The position numbers and the translations under genes are program-made. A stretch of DNA of 64,000 nt. Source: an uncultured bacterium (GTDB lineage Bacteria; Cyanobacteriota; Vampirovibrionia; Gastranaerophilales; Gastranaerophilaceae). The notes beneath the pieces are model-generated. The model saw nothing but the letters and a program-made list of their open reading frames with translations, did no database searches and was not told where the DNA came from. The DNA lies in the NCBI GenBank assembly GCA_902780525.1, contig CACZFL010000006.1:32650-96649 (forward strand), given 5' to 3'. This document shows positions 8,959 to 16,538 of the stretch, one piece after another (position 1 is the stretch's first letter; each line of letters starts with the position of its first letter).

Positions 8959-9735
8959 TTAATTTTCAATACTCAGATTCATAAACTCAATATCATCATA
9001 ATCAACATATGAAGTTTGCATCAAATTTCTTCCTGTTTTAACCGTAACTTCATTTATTCCTTTTTTAACAAGGTTAGGGGGAATCTTAATCTTTTGTCCG
9101 TCGCCGTTAATCTGTACTTCTGCGATTTTGTTTCCGTTAAAATAAACTTCTGTCGGTGAAGCATAAGCATTTGGGCGTCTGTTTTGCCCCATTGAACGTG
9201 CCATGAGTGTGTCGATTCCTATGATAGAACCGATAATCAGATAGACGGGTGAATGTGTATTGATATTTTTGAAATTAAACTTTTTCGTAAAAAACGGGCC
9301 TGTTGCAAAGCTTTGAAACTCACCTGCGTTTGCAGAGTTGTCTGAAAAGCTGTTGTCGCCGAGATGGTGCATTGATGTATCTATTGTAATATTATGTGCA
9401 TCAGATTTTTCAATGCTGAGTTCAAGCGGTTTATCGAATGTTTTTTGTGTAACGGTAAGTGAAAAAGGCTTGTATTTTTCCTTGGTGATGGACATAATGC
9501 TTGTGCCGTTTATTTTAGTATCAAGTTCAAAGTATCCGTCTTTATCGGTTTTTGTATAAAAATTTTCTTTAGGCAAAGAGATTTTGGCATTCCCAACTCC
9601 TTCTCCCGTCTTTTTATCAACTACGCGATTTTGAGAATTATTGAAGCCTCGTTCTGAAACACCACCCTGTATGGTATCAGCAAGACAGGTGTAACAAAGA
9701 TTTATGATTAAAAACAGAGATAATAATTTTTTCAT
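8959..9735 (-). CDS. Secreted carboxypeptidase-regulatory-like domain protein
   Basis: 258 residues with a clear signal peptide (MKKLLSLFLIINLCYTCLA). Residues about 37-105 form a CarboxypepD-regulatory-like beta-sandwich: VVDKKTGEGVGNAKISL, the TKTDKDGYFEL turn, then SITKEKYKPFSLTV. The C-terminal half is unrecognised but contains VYFNGNKIAEVQING and KKGINEVTVKTG, which look like a second beta-domain. Probably exported and cell-surface or periplasmic. It has no operon partner; the region before it carries only the tRNA-Leu. Confidence 0.78.
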   Translation of the reverse strand: MKKLLSLFLIINLCYTCLADTIQGGVSERGFNNSQNRVVDKKTGEGVGNAKISLPKENFYTKTDKDGYFELDTKINGTSIMSITKEKYKPFSLTVTQKTFDKPLELSIEKSDAHNITIDTSMHHLGDNSFSDNSANAGEFQSFATGPFFTKKFNFKNINTHSPVYLIIGSIIGIDTLMARSMGQNRRPNAYASPTEVYFNGNKIAEVQINGDGQKIKIPPNLVKKGINEVTVKTGRNLMQTSYVDYDDIEFMNLSIEN

Positions 9736-9850
9736 AAAGGTATTATTCCGGAAAAAAATGAAGTATTTAATTGTCCATGAGGGGATATTTTATTTTTATA
9801 ATTGCAATAATTTTATTTTTTTGATTTAATAATCGTACACACGTTTACAA

Positions 9851-9934
9851 GCCGATGTGATGGAATTGGTAGACGTGCCAGACTCAAAATCTGGTGTAGG
9901 CAACTACGTGTCGGTTCGACCCCGACCATCGGCA
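9851..9934 (+). tRNA. tRNA-Leu(CAA)
   Basis: 84-nt class II tRNA. Acceptor strands GCCGATG and CATCGGC pair perfectly with discriminator A. The anticodon stem CCAGA/TCTGG encloses CTCAAAA, giving anticodon CAA for UUG codons. The T arm reads TCGG-TTCGACC-CCGA. A long variable arm is present, as expected for leucine. CCA is not encoded; the sequence continues AATAAAAACAGC. Confidence 0.95.
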
Positions 9935-9952
9935 AATAAAAACAGCTTTCGG

Positions 9953-10115
9953 GGGCGAACCGACCACAAAGCGAAAGCTTTGTCTTGGTTTGAGCGCGAA
10001 CGAGCGGAGGCTGGAGCAGTTTTGCCAAGAGAAAAATCACGATGGCAAAATGCGTAATTGCCGTTCAACGCGAGTGAGCAAGACGCCCTGACCACCTGCA
10101 AATGGGTAAATATAT
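9953..10115. repeat. GC-rich structured insertion between tRNA-Leu and its terminator
   Basis: A stretch much richer in GC than its surroundings. The sequence AATAAAAACAGCTTTCG right after the tRNA (about 9936-9952) recurs almost unchanged at about 10112-10128, where it forms the left arm of the terminator. This looks like an insertion flanked by a target duplication. Inside are a perfect ACAAAGC-GAAA-GCTTTGT hairpin at 9966-9983 and a TTTTGCCA/TGGCAAAA inverted repeat at 10020-10050. Open frames cross it on both strands but look like fortuitous readings of tRNA-antisense and repeat sequence. It could be a short dispersed repeat or a structured RNA. Confidence 0.5.
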
Positions 10116-10150
10116 AAAAACAGCTTCCGCAAGGGAGCTGTTTTTATTTT
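10116..10150 (+). terminator. Terminator downstream of tRNA-Leu
   Basis: AAAAACAGCT and AGCTGTTTTT arms with a CC-GCAA-GG apical part and T run. The same left-arm sequence also occurs directly behind the tRNA, so this was probably the tRNA's own terminator. The 10151-10367 stretch after it is AT-rich, holds short AATATC-type tandem repeats near 10189-10212, and otherwise shows nothing recognisable. Confidence 0.85.
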
Positions 10151-10367
10151 GTTAATAAAGCATGTTTTTGGGGGAGAACCGAGTAATGAATATCAATATC
10201 AATACCAATATTAACTATTGTATTTTTTTTAGTTTTTTGTTAACATCTAATAAAATCAGCTTAATAAAAATTTACTTTATAAAACTTAATATTTGGGAGA
10301 TTAGGTAGTAAATTTTATTATTTTTAGGTTTTAGAATAAATACAATTATGTGTGTAAGGAGTACTCT

Positions 10368-13193
10368 ATGCAAATTAGTGCTATTGGCGTTAATCATTTA
10401 TCTGTGCGCTCTGAGAAAAAAGGTGCGAAACAACATTTGATATCACCAATGGCAGTCTCTACACCAAACATGCCAAAGGTGATTTCTTTTAGAGGCGGGG
10501 ATAAAGGACAAATTTATGGTTTATATCCTGAAATCGGACCTTTCTGGCAGGCTGGCGGGGTTGCAACAAGAGCTAAAGATGATGCTTCATTAAGAATTTC
10601 AGAAAATGATAGAGTGTTTGATAAAGCATATATGGAAAGTGTTGAGTTTCTTAATCAGCCGAATAAAGTTGCGGTATTCCCAATGTATAATTGCCAAAGA
10701 GTTTATAATACACAAAACGGCATACAGGTAGGAGTTAAGGTTCCGCAAATTCCATACAATCTTCCCAGCGACAGTCCTTTCAAAAAATTTGAAGGAAAGT
10801 TGTTTTTTACAAATATTTCAAGTTTTCAGAAATATTTAAATCCGGAAGAATTTTTTGAAAAGGAACCAAAATTAATATTGGGCAGGAATGTTTTTATTGT
10901 TGAGGATGTGACAGGAAATGTTGATACAAAACTTGACTTTGGTACATTGGAACCTACGGAAAAACGTTTGTACAGGTACATGCACTATGATAAAGCAACA
11001 GACAGTTTAAAACCGACTCATTTCTTCCCGATATTTGCTGACCAGACAGCTTCGATGTCTGCCCCCTATAAAGGTGGCGGATATTCTACTTCTCCATCTG
11101 CATTAAGAGATTCTTGGAAGGGTGACCCGTATGACCAATGGAGAAGGGCAGCTTATGAGTTTTTGGAATCAGGAAGATTTGCAGAAATAAAAAAAGCAGA
11201 GGGTGTTAAATATGACCCTGCTACGCTTGTTATAAATGATTGTCATACAGCAAATATTGTTGAAGACTTGGCGCGTGATTATGCGGAAGGAAAAGAGTTT
11301 GCAAAAGGTAAGAAGTGCGTTCTTGAGCTACATAACGGAGCTGATGGTTATACACAGAGAACATCTTACCAAAACATGTTTATAAATCTTGCTGACAGAA
11401 AAATGCGTGCAAATGTTATGAATGACCCTGAACTTGCCGAAGCGCTCAAACGCGGCGGAGATGAGGTTAACAAGTATTTTGCAAAATTGATTCCGGATGA
11501 GATTAAGGATGCTCAGGGAAGTGTCAGCCCTTACATTAATACAATTTATTATGCCGAAAAAGGATATGTCCCCAGAATTGCAACGGTATCTGAGCCATAT
11601 GCAGACATACTTGCCCGCAACCCGAGTTTTGCACCAGGCACATATAACAGAGTTAAGGCTTTATACGAAAAAGGAATTTTTACCGGTTATGTAAACCCTC
11701 TCGGAGATGATATGAATCCATATACTGTACCTGAAATGTATGGATATAAGCAGAATTTGGAACTTGGTGACGGTATCAAAATTAGAGCGTTTACAGCTTT
11801 TGATAAGACAAAAATAAGCAAAGAAAATATTGATATAAAACATGTTCGTGAAGTAAAAAGATTAAATAAAATCAACCTGTTTGAGCGATTACAAAAAGAT
11901 ACTTTATCAAAACTAAAAAAACTTAAAGATGTAAAAGGGCATGAACGTGATTATAACGTAGCGATAACCGGAAGAGCTGCAAGTAATGTAGATGTTTATG
12001 GTTATATTGATGAAAAATATCTGAATGAAGTAAAAAAACCAAATGGTGATATAAAATTAATCGTTTCCTGGGGCAGAATGGATACCCAAAAAGGTCTTGA
12101 TTCTGTTTTGGAATCCTTTGAAAAGTATGTAGAAAAATATGAGAAAAAACCGGATTCGGTATTGATTTTAGGCGGACCGATGACAAACGGAGAACAGGAA
12201 ACGGATAATCTTATCAAGTCTATGAGAAGAGCAATCAGCTCTAAAAAGTTAAAGGGTCGTGTTGTATTGCTTGGTGGTTTTGCACCAAATAAACCATTGG
12301 CTATGGCTGCTGATTTTGCAATGTTTCCTTCAAGATTTGCACCTTGTGAGTTAACGGATTTGGAATCTACAAAAGTATTTTGTGCACCGATTGTTACAAA
12401 TTGCCAGGGGCTTGCGCAAAAGAATTTTGACGCAACTTTTGAAGGTGAAAAAGATAAAGTTACGGGTTATAAAACAAGACATGAATACGAACTTACGTAT
12501 GAAGAACTAAAAGATTTACTGAGCAAAGAAGATTTGGCAGAATTAGAGAAAAGCCATAAAAAATTTAAATCTGAAATTATCGAACCGTACAGATTATCAC
12601 ATGACGGAGCTATTATTTCTGACGCAGAGGTAATGAAAAGGATTAATGAAAGTACAGATCTAAATTATAATTACAGATACAGACTCGGGGCTAACGGTTT
12701 AAGAGAATACAGGGATAAAGTAATAACAGATGAACTTGCAGAATGTCTGAAGCGTGCATTGATAGATGACAGAAATCAGGCTGTTCAGTCTGAGATGATA
12801 AAAAATCATGTATTCCTTGATACAAGTTGGGAAGGTAATGGAGCTTTAAGCAGAACCGGAAAATCTTCTGCAGAGCTATTCAGAGAAGGTTTATTCAAGC
12901 CGGATGCTAAAGATATAACAGAAAATGACACAATAATAGCCAAGATAAGAGCAACAAAAGGTTATCAGGATGTATTAGAACGAGTCAGCAAAAACCGTAA
13001 ACAAAAGAAAATTTTCACAAACGGCGAAAGATTCAAAAAATGGACTCATTCCAAAATCGGCAAGAGGTTAATCAAAACTTTTGTTGGTGTGGCAATATTA
13101 TCAAGCATAGGTTATATTGGTTACAAAATCGGCTGGTTGAATCCTGAGTTTGAAAAAGAGAAAAAGCCGGGGAACCTCTCACGTGTTGTATAA
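10368..13193 (+). CDS. Glycogen/starch synthase-like glycosyltransferase with C-terminal membrane anchor
   Basis: 941 residues. The C-terminal GT-B half is typical of GT5/GT4 enzymes: LIVSWGRMDTQKGLDSVLESF, VLILGGPMTNG, FAMFPSRFAPCELTDLES and IVTNCQGLAQ. The N-terminal half has PFWQAGGVATRAKDD in place of the usual KTGGLGDV loop, so donor binding may be atypical. Near the C-terminus LIKTFVGVAILSSIGYIGYKIGW is one membrane helix. That is unusual for a cytosolic glycogen synthase. The first 49 residues carry the lineage leader (MQISAIGVNH, then MPKVISFRGGDKG). The start is the ATG at 10368 with AAGGAG 7 bases upstream; the in-frame GTG at 10350 precedes that site. A polysaccharide synthase role is inferred. 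Confidence 0.75.
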   Translation: MQISAIGVNHLSVRSEKKGAKQHLISPMAVSTPNMPKVISFRGGDKGQIYGLYPEIGPFWQAGGVATRAKDDASLRISENDRVFDKAYMESVEFLNQPNKVAVFPMYNCQRVYNTQNGIQVGVKVPQIPYNLPSDSPFKKFEGKLFFTNISSFQKYLNPEEFFEKEPKLILGRNVFIVEDVTGNVDTKLDFGTLEPTEKRLYRYMHYDKATDSLKPTHFFPIFADQTASMSAPYKGGGYSTSPSALRDSWKGDPYDQWRRAAYEFLESGRFAEIKKAEGVKYDPATLVINDCHTANIVEDLARDYAEGKEFAKGKKCVLELHNGADGYTQRTSYQNMFINLADRKMRANVMNDPELAEALKRGGDEVNKYFAKLIPDEIKDAQGSVSPYINTIYYAEKGYVPRIATVSEPYADILARNPSFAPGTYNRVKALYEKGIFTGYVNPLGDDMNPYTVPEMYGYKQNLELGDGIKIRAFTAFDKTKISKENIDIKHVREVKRLNKINLFERLQKDTLSKLKKLKDVKGHERDYNVAITGRAASNVDVYGYIDEKYLNEVKKPNGDIKLIVSWGRMDTQKGLDSVLESFEKYVEKYEKKPDSVLILGGPMTNGEQETDNLIKSMRRAISSKKLKGRVVLLGGFAPNKPLAMAADFAMFPSRFAPCELTDLESTKVFCAPIVTNCQGLAQKNFDATFEGEKDKVTGYKTRHEYELTYEELKDLLSKEDLAELEKSHKKFKSEIIEPYRLSHDGAIISDAEVMKRINESTDLNYNYRYRLGANGLREYRDKVITDELAECLKRALIDDRNQAVQSEMIKNHVFLDTSWEGNGALSRTGKSSAELFREGLFKPDAKDITENDTIIAKIRATKGYQDVLERVSKNRKQKKIFTNGERFKKWTHSKIGKRLIKTFVGVAILSSIGYIGYKIGWLNPEFEKEKKPGNLSRVV

Positions 13194-13223
13194 TTATGTT
13201 TGTTTTTTTGCTAACATAAGGAT

Positions 13224-13829
13224 ATGATACTAAAGACTTTTAGAGAACCGCCAATAGAAAATAATAACTATCTGCTTATAGATGAAGAGTCAAAAGAAGC
13301 AGCTCTCATAGACTGTTCTGCAGTTGATAGCAGAGTTAAAGACGCTGTTGATGAAGCAGGGGCAAAGTTAAAATATATTTTGTTAACCCACGGTCACTTT
13401 GATCACGTTGCCGGGATAAGGCCTACAGATGCAAAAATTGTTATGCACAAAGATGATTTGAGGATTTTAAACCAGACAAATGTGTATCTTCCTGCTTTTG
13501 GAATACCTGAAATTACTATTCCCAAAATTGATATTTACGTAGAAAATGGTGATATTTTAAAGCTGGGGAACACAGAGATTAAAGTAATTCACACACCGGG
13601 ACATACTCAGGGCGGTGTTTGTTATCTTGTTGAAAATATGTTATTCTCAGGAGATACGATATTTTGTGAATCAGTTGGGCGCTGTGACCTTGAAGGCGGG
13701 GATTTTGTCCAGATTGTCGAAAGTATAAAAACAATGATTTTTACTTTGCCAGATGACATAGCAATTTACCCGGGGCACGGTAAACAGACAACAGTGGGCT
13801 GGGAAAAAATTCACAATCAGTTTATGTAA
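13224..13829 (+). CDS. MBL-fold hydrolase (glyoxalase II-like)
   Basis: 201-residue metallo-beta-lactamase-fold protein. Zinc motifs are THGHFDHVAG (HxHxDH), IHTPGHTQGGVCY, FSGDTIF with the bridging aspartate, and YPGHGKQT. Size and motif order match the small YcbL/glyoxalase-II-like group that hydrolyses thioesters such as S-lactoylglutathione analogues. The exact substrate cannot be read. It lies 30 bases after the glycosyltransferase, with an AAGGATATG start context, and its end meets the convergent CheR-like gene two bases away. Confidence 0.88.
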   Translation: MILKTFREPPIENNNYLLIDEESKEAALIDCSAVDSRVKDAVDEAGAKLKYILLTHGHFDHVAGIRPTDAKIVMHKDDLRILNQTNVYLPAFGIPEITIPKIDIYVENGDILKLGNTEIKVIHTPGHTQGGVCYLVENMLFSGDTIFCESVGRCDLEGGDFVQIVESIKTMIFTLPDDIAIYPGHGKQTTVGWEKIHNQFM

Positions 13830-13831
13830 AG

Positions 13832-14689
13832 CTAAATAAGAAATCCGCTGTTTAGTCTTTTTGTGATTTCTTCTGATGAACCACGCTGGAAGATATTATT
13901 GCCATGAAGAAATCTGTTGTTTATGCTTGGCTGGAAAAATCCGTTTTTATCCAGTTTATTATCTATATCTGCATATGCATCATAGTCGCCGATAATAAAC
14001 AAACTTCCATTTTTTAATTTTTCTCCGGCTGTTTCGGCTACTGCATCTGCATACCTTTTGCTCAGATAAGGAAAAACATTTCTGCAGAAAATAATGGAAT
14101 TTCCGTTGTCTTTAATATTTTTTAATTCCGTTAAAATATCGGAGCATTTGAAAAGAACAGCTTCACGTAAGTCTTTTACAGGTCTGTAAGAAAAAGCTTT
14201 ATCTATATCAGAAGTAATATTTTGTTTAATACTTACGATTTCTTTTTGATCGCAGAAGTATTTTCCGATTTTAACATTGCCGTATTTTTCAGATATTAAA
14301 AATTCGATATTATCAATGTTGATACGCCTTTTTGCCGCACTTTTTACTATTTCCTTGTCAATATCGCAGGCATTTACCGGAAGATATTTGCTGCGATATT
14401 CTTTTGGAATATACTCCAGTACTGACATTGCAAAAGAATAAGCTTCCGAGCCGTCAGAACACGCAAGAGAATATACCTGCACCTTTTCTTTGTCTGCAAA
14501 GTGCGAATGAATATACTGTATTAGCGCATACCAGTCCAAATCTTCTCTGAAGATATTTGTTGATGTACGTATTTTATCTTTTCCGAAACAATTACCTGCG
14601 TTCTTTATTGCTTTAGGTGAATAAACTCTGAAACAACTTCCGAATGCAAGATTATTTATTCCGTTGTTATTAATAGGAATAATTTTCAT
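13832..14689 (-). CDS. CheR-like methyltransferase with lineage leader
   Basis: 285 residues starting MKIIPINNNGINNLAFGS, the recurrent leader. The rest resembles CheR-type SAM-dependent methyltransferases. There is RTSTNIFREDLDWYAL (CheR F-R-D region), VYSLACSDGSEAYSFAM (motif I, usually W-S-A-G-C-S-T-G-E-E), NACDIDKEIVKSA (acidic ribose-binding motif) and CRNVFPYLSKRYADAV. Motif I has D-G-S-E for T-G-E-E, so activity and target are uncertain. No chemoreceptors or other che genes are adjacent. It may methylate glutamates in receptors, or have a different substrate. Confidence 0.75.
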   Translation of the reverse strand: MKIIPINNNGINNLAFGSCFRVYSPKAIKNAGNCFGKDKIRTSTNIFREDLDWYALIQYIHSHFADKEKVQVYSLACSDGSEAYSFAMSVLEYIPKEYRSKYLPVNACDIDKEIVKSAAKRRINIDNIEFLISEKYGNVKIGKYFCDQKEIVSIKQNITSDIDKAFSYRPVKDLREAVLFKCSDILTELKNIKDNGNSIIFCRNVFPYLSKRYADAVAETAGEKLKNGSLFIIGDYDAYADIDNKLDKNGFFQPSINNRFLHGNNIFQRGSSEEITKRLNSGFLI

Positions 14690-14717
14690 ATTTAATTTTA
14701 TCTACCACACATATTAA

Positions 14718-15962
14718 TTATTTTAAAAAAGAAAATCCGTCTTGTTTCATTCTGGATATTACTTCTTTTATTTGTTCTTCATGGCATACGATAGAAACAC
14801 GAACATATCCCTGTCCGTATTTTCCGAAAGCATCACCCGGAACAACAACAACTCCTGATGTTTTCATTAAATCATCCGAAAATTCAGCAGCAGTTTTGTA
14901 TCTTGGAGGAATTGGAATCCACAGATAGAAAGTTGCATCAGGAATATGGAAATCACCCCAGCCGAGTTCTTCTTTCAGTCCTTTGATAAAAAGTTCCTGA
15001 TTTCGTTTAAATTTTAAATTTGATTCTTTAATATATTCTTCACCTTCCGCAGAATTAATTATTTCTGCTGAAGCCTTTTGAAGCGCCTTAAAAATTCCAG
15101 AATCTATTGTTGATTTGAGTTTACCAAAGAATTTAACCGCTTCTTCATTACCGCAAATCCAACCCAATCTCCAGCCTGTCATAGCATAAGGTTTTGAAAA
15201 GCTGAAGAACTCAACCGCAATATCTTTTGCACCTTCAATTTCAAGAATACTCATTGGCTTAAGCTCGGGCTTAAAGTACATATCTGTGTATGCTGCATCT
15301 GACATAAGAAGAATGTGATGTTTTTTACAGAAAGTAACAACGCTTTCCAAATATTCTTTTGTTGCAGTTGCACCAAGAGGATTATTTGGGTAGTTAATTA
15401 TTAATGCCTTAACTTTTTTCGGGTTATACCCTTCTTTTAAAAACTGTGCATAGACTTCTTCAAGGTTAGGCATAAAATTATTCTCAGGTGTGAGCGGAAG
15501 AGAATAGGCCTTACCTCCTGAAACCTTAATCATTTCGCCGTATGAAGCATAACCCGGATCAGGAATAAAAATAATTTCTTTGTCTTCTTCTTTTGTTGTT
15601 GGGTTAATCAAAAGTCTTATGAAGTTAGCAATACCTTCTTTTGAACCGATAAGAGAAAAAATTTCTGTGTCTGGATTAAGCTGAACATTAAATCTTGTCT
15701 GCATACGTTTTGCAATAGCGTCACGCAAATACTTTTCACCCTTTGGTGTAGAATAGAGGTGAGCGCCTTTTTCATCAAGAGCTGATTTAAGAGCGTCTGT
15801 AACTCTCTTTGGCGGATTTGATGTTGGTGCTCCCATAGACAACATTATCGGTGCTCTGTTCTTTGCAACAAGTTCAGGTGTAATTTTCGCTACTGTCTCT
15901 TTTATTCTGAACATTATATATGTTTCAAGTGACTGAACATAATCATTAAAAAATTCACGCAT
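14718..15962 (-). CDS. Class I aminotransferase, LL-diaminopimelate aminotransferase-like
   Basis: 414-residue PLP enzyme, fold type I. Landmarks are SMGAPTSNPPKRV, YSTPKGEKYLRDAI, GSKEGIANF, PDPGYASYGEM, NYPNNPLGATA, SDAAYTDMYF and the PLP lysine in SFSKPYAMTGWRLGW. Length and style resemble DapL, which makes LL-diaminopimelate in one step in Cyanobacteria and relatives; dapF at 54841 would act next. A broad alanine/aspartate aminotransferase is the alternative. The start chosen is the ATG at 15962 (MREFFNDYVQ) with GAGGAAG upstream; 47 further in-frame residues are poor and overlap the next gene. Confidence 0.85.
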   Translation of the reverse strand: MREFFNDYVQSLETYIMFRIKETVAKITPELVAKNRAPIMLSMGAPTSNPPKRVTDALKSALDEKGAHLYSTPKGEKYLRDAIAKRMQTRFNVQLNPDTEIFSLIGSKEGIANFIRLLINPTTKEEDKEIIFIPDPGYASYGEMIKVSGGKAYSLPLTPENNFMPNLEEVYAQFLKEGYNPKKVKALIINYPNNPLGATATKEYLESVVTFCKKHHILLMSDAAYTDMYFKPELKPMSILEIEGAKDIAVEFFSFSKPYAMTGWRLGWICGNEEAVKFFGKLKSTIDSGIFKALQKASAEIINSAEGEEYIKESNLKFKRNQELFIKGLKEELGWGDFHIPDATFYLWIPIPPRYKTAAEFSDDLMKTSGVVVVPGDAFGKYGQGYVRVSIVCHEEQIKEVISRMKQDGFSFLK

Positions 15963-16063
15963 ATTTATACTTCCTCGGGGAAATGTTTTGCCCCGCATTT
16001 TGCTAACCTCATGCATTCGCTGACTATACTCCCTGCATGCTCCATAATTATACAACAACCAAA

Positions 16064-16375
16064 CTAAATTGAATAGTTTTTTATGAGAGGAGTCTTTACA
16101 CAATTATTCAAATACTCGATTGTTGCCAATTTCTCTTTGTATAAATACTTAATAAAGTTAAGATAAGCAATCTGAGGAGAGCTTAAAAGCAGATTAATCT
16201 CAAACCCTTCAGAGCAAAACGGTTCATAGTCATACACAACGTAACTGTTATATTTGCTTTTCCATTCTTTTCGTTCGATATGGCAGTTGTTTTCTTCGGC
16301 TATATTTTCCAGCCAGTTGACCATATCACGGTTAATATTTTTTATTTCTAAGTATTTATTCTGATTTTTTCCCAT
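16064..16375 (-). CDS. Small hypothetical protein
   Basis: 103 residues (MGKNQNKYLEIKNINRDMVNWL...), function not recognised. It is rich in N, E, K and aromatic residues, with no membrane segment or signal. A good AGAATTAC-type context and separation from neighbours support it as a gene. It lies divergently from the M16 protease, so the 16376-16538 region holds promoters for both. It ends about 100 bases before the aminotransferase ATG and could share its transcript. Confidence 0.6.
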   Translation of the reverse strand: MGKNQNKYLEIKNINRDMVNWLENIAEENNCHIERKEWKSKYNSYVVYDYEPFCSEGFEINLLLSSPQIAYLNFIKYLYKEKLATIEYLNNCVKTPLIKNYSI

Positions 16376-16538
16376 AAAAGTAATTCTCCATACAAAAATT
16401 GTAAGGGGTTAATATTATTGATAAATTGCCTGTTTGTTTAGTTTTGGGAGTAATACAAAAGTTGCGTTTATTTTAAACTTTCTTTACAAACCTCTTTTCG
16501 TCGGGCAATTTTTGTATAAAATGTGTTTTTATATAAAT

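Noticed and set aside
9813..10101. Frames of 65-75 codons across and antisense to tRNA-Leu
   Set aside because: They end in the typical tRNA-antisense peptide (GRGRTDT style); the GC-rich insert is more likely RNA or repeat DNA.
14718..16103. Longer 461-residue form of the aminotransferase
   Set aside because: The extra N-terminus lacks family similarity and overlaps another gene, while the ATG at 15962 has a good ribosome site.
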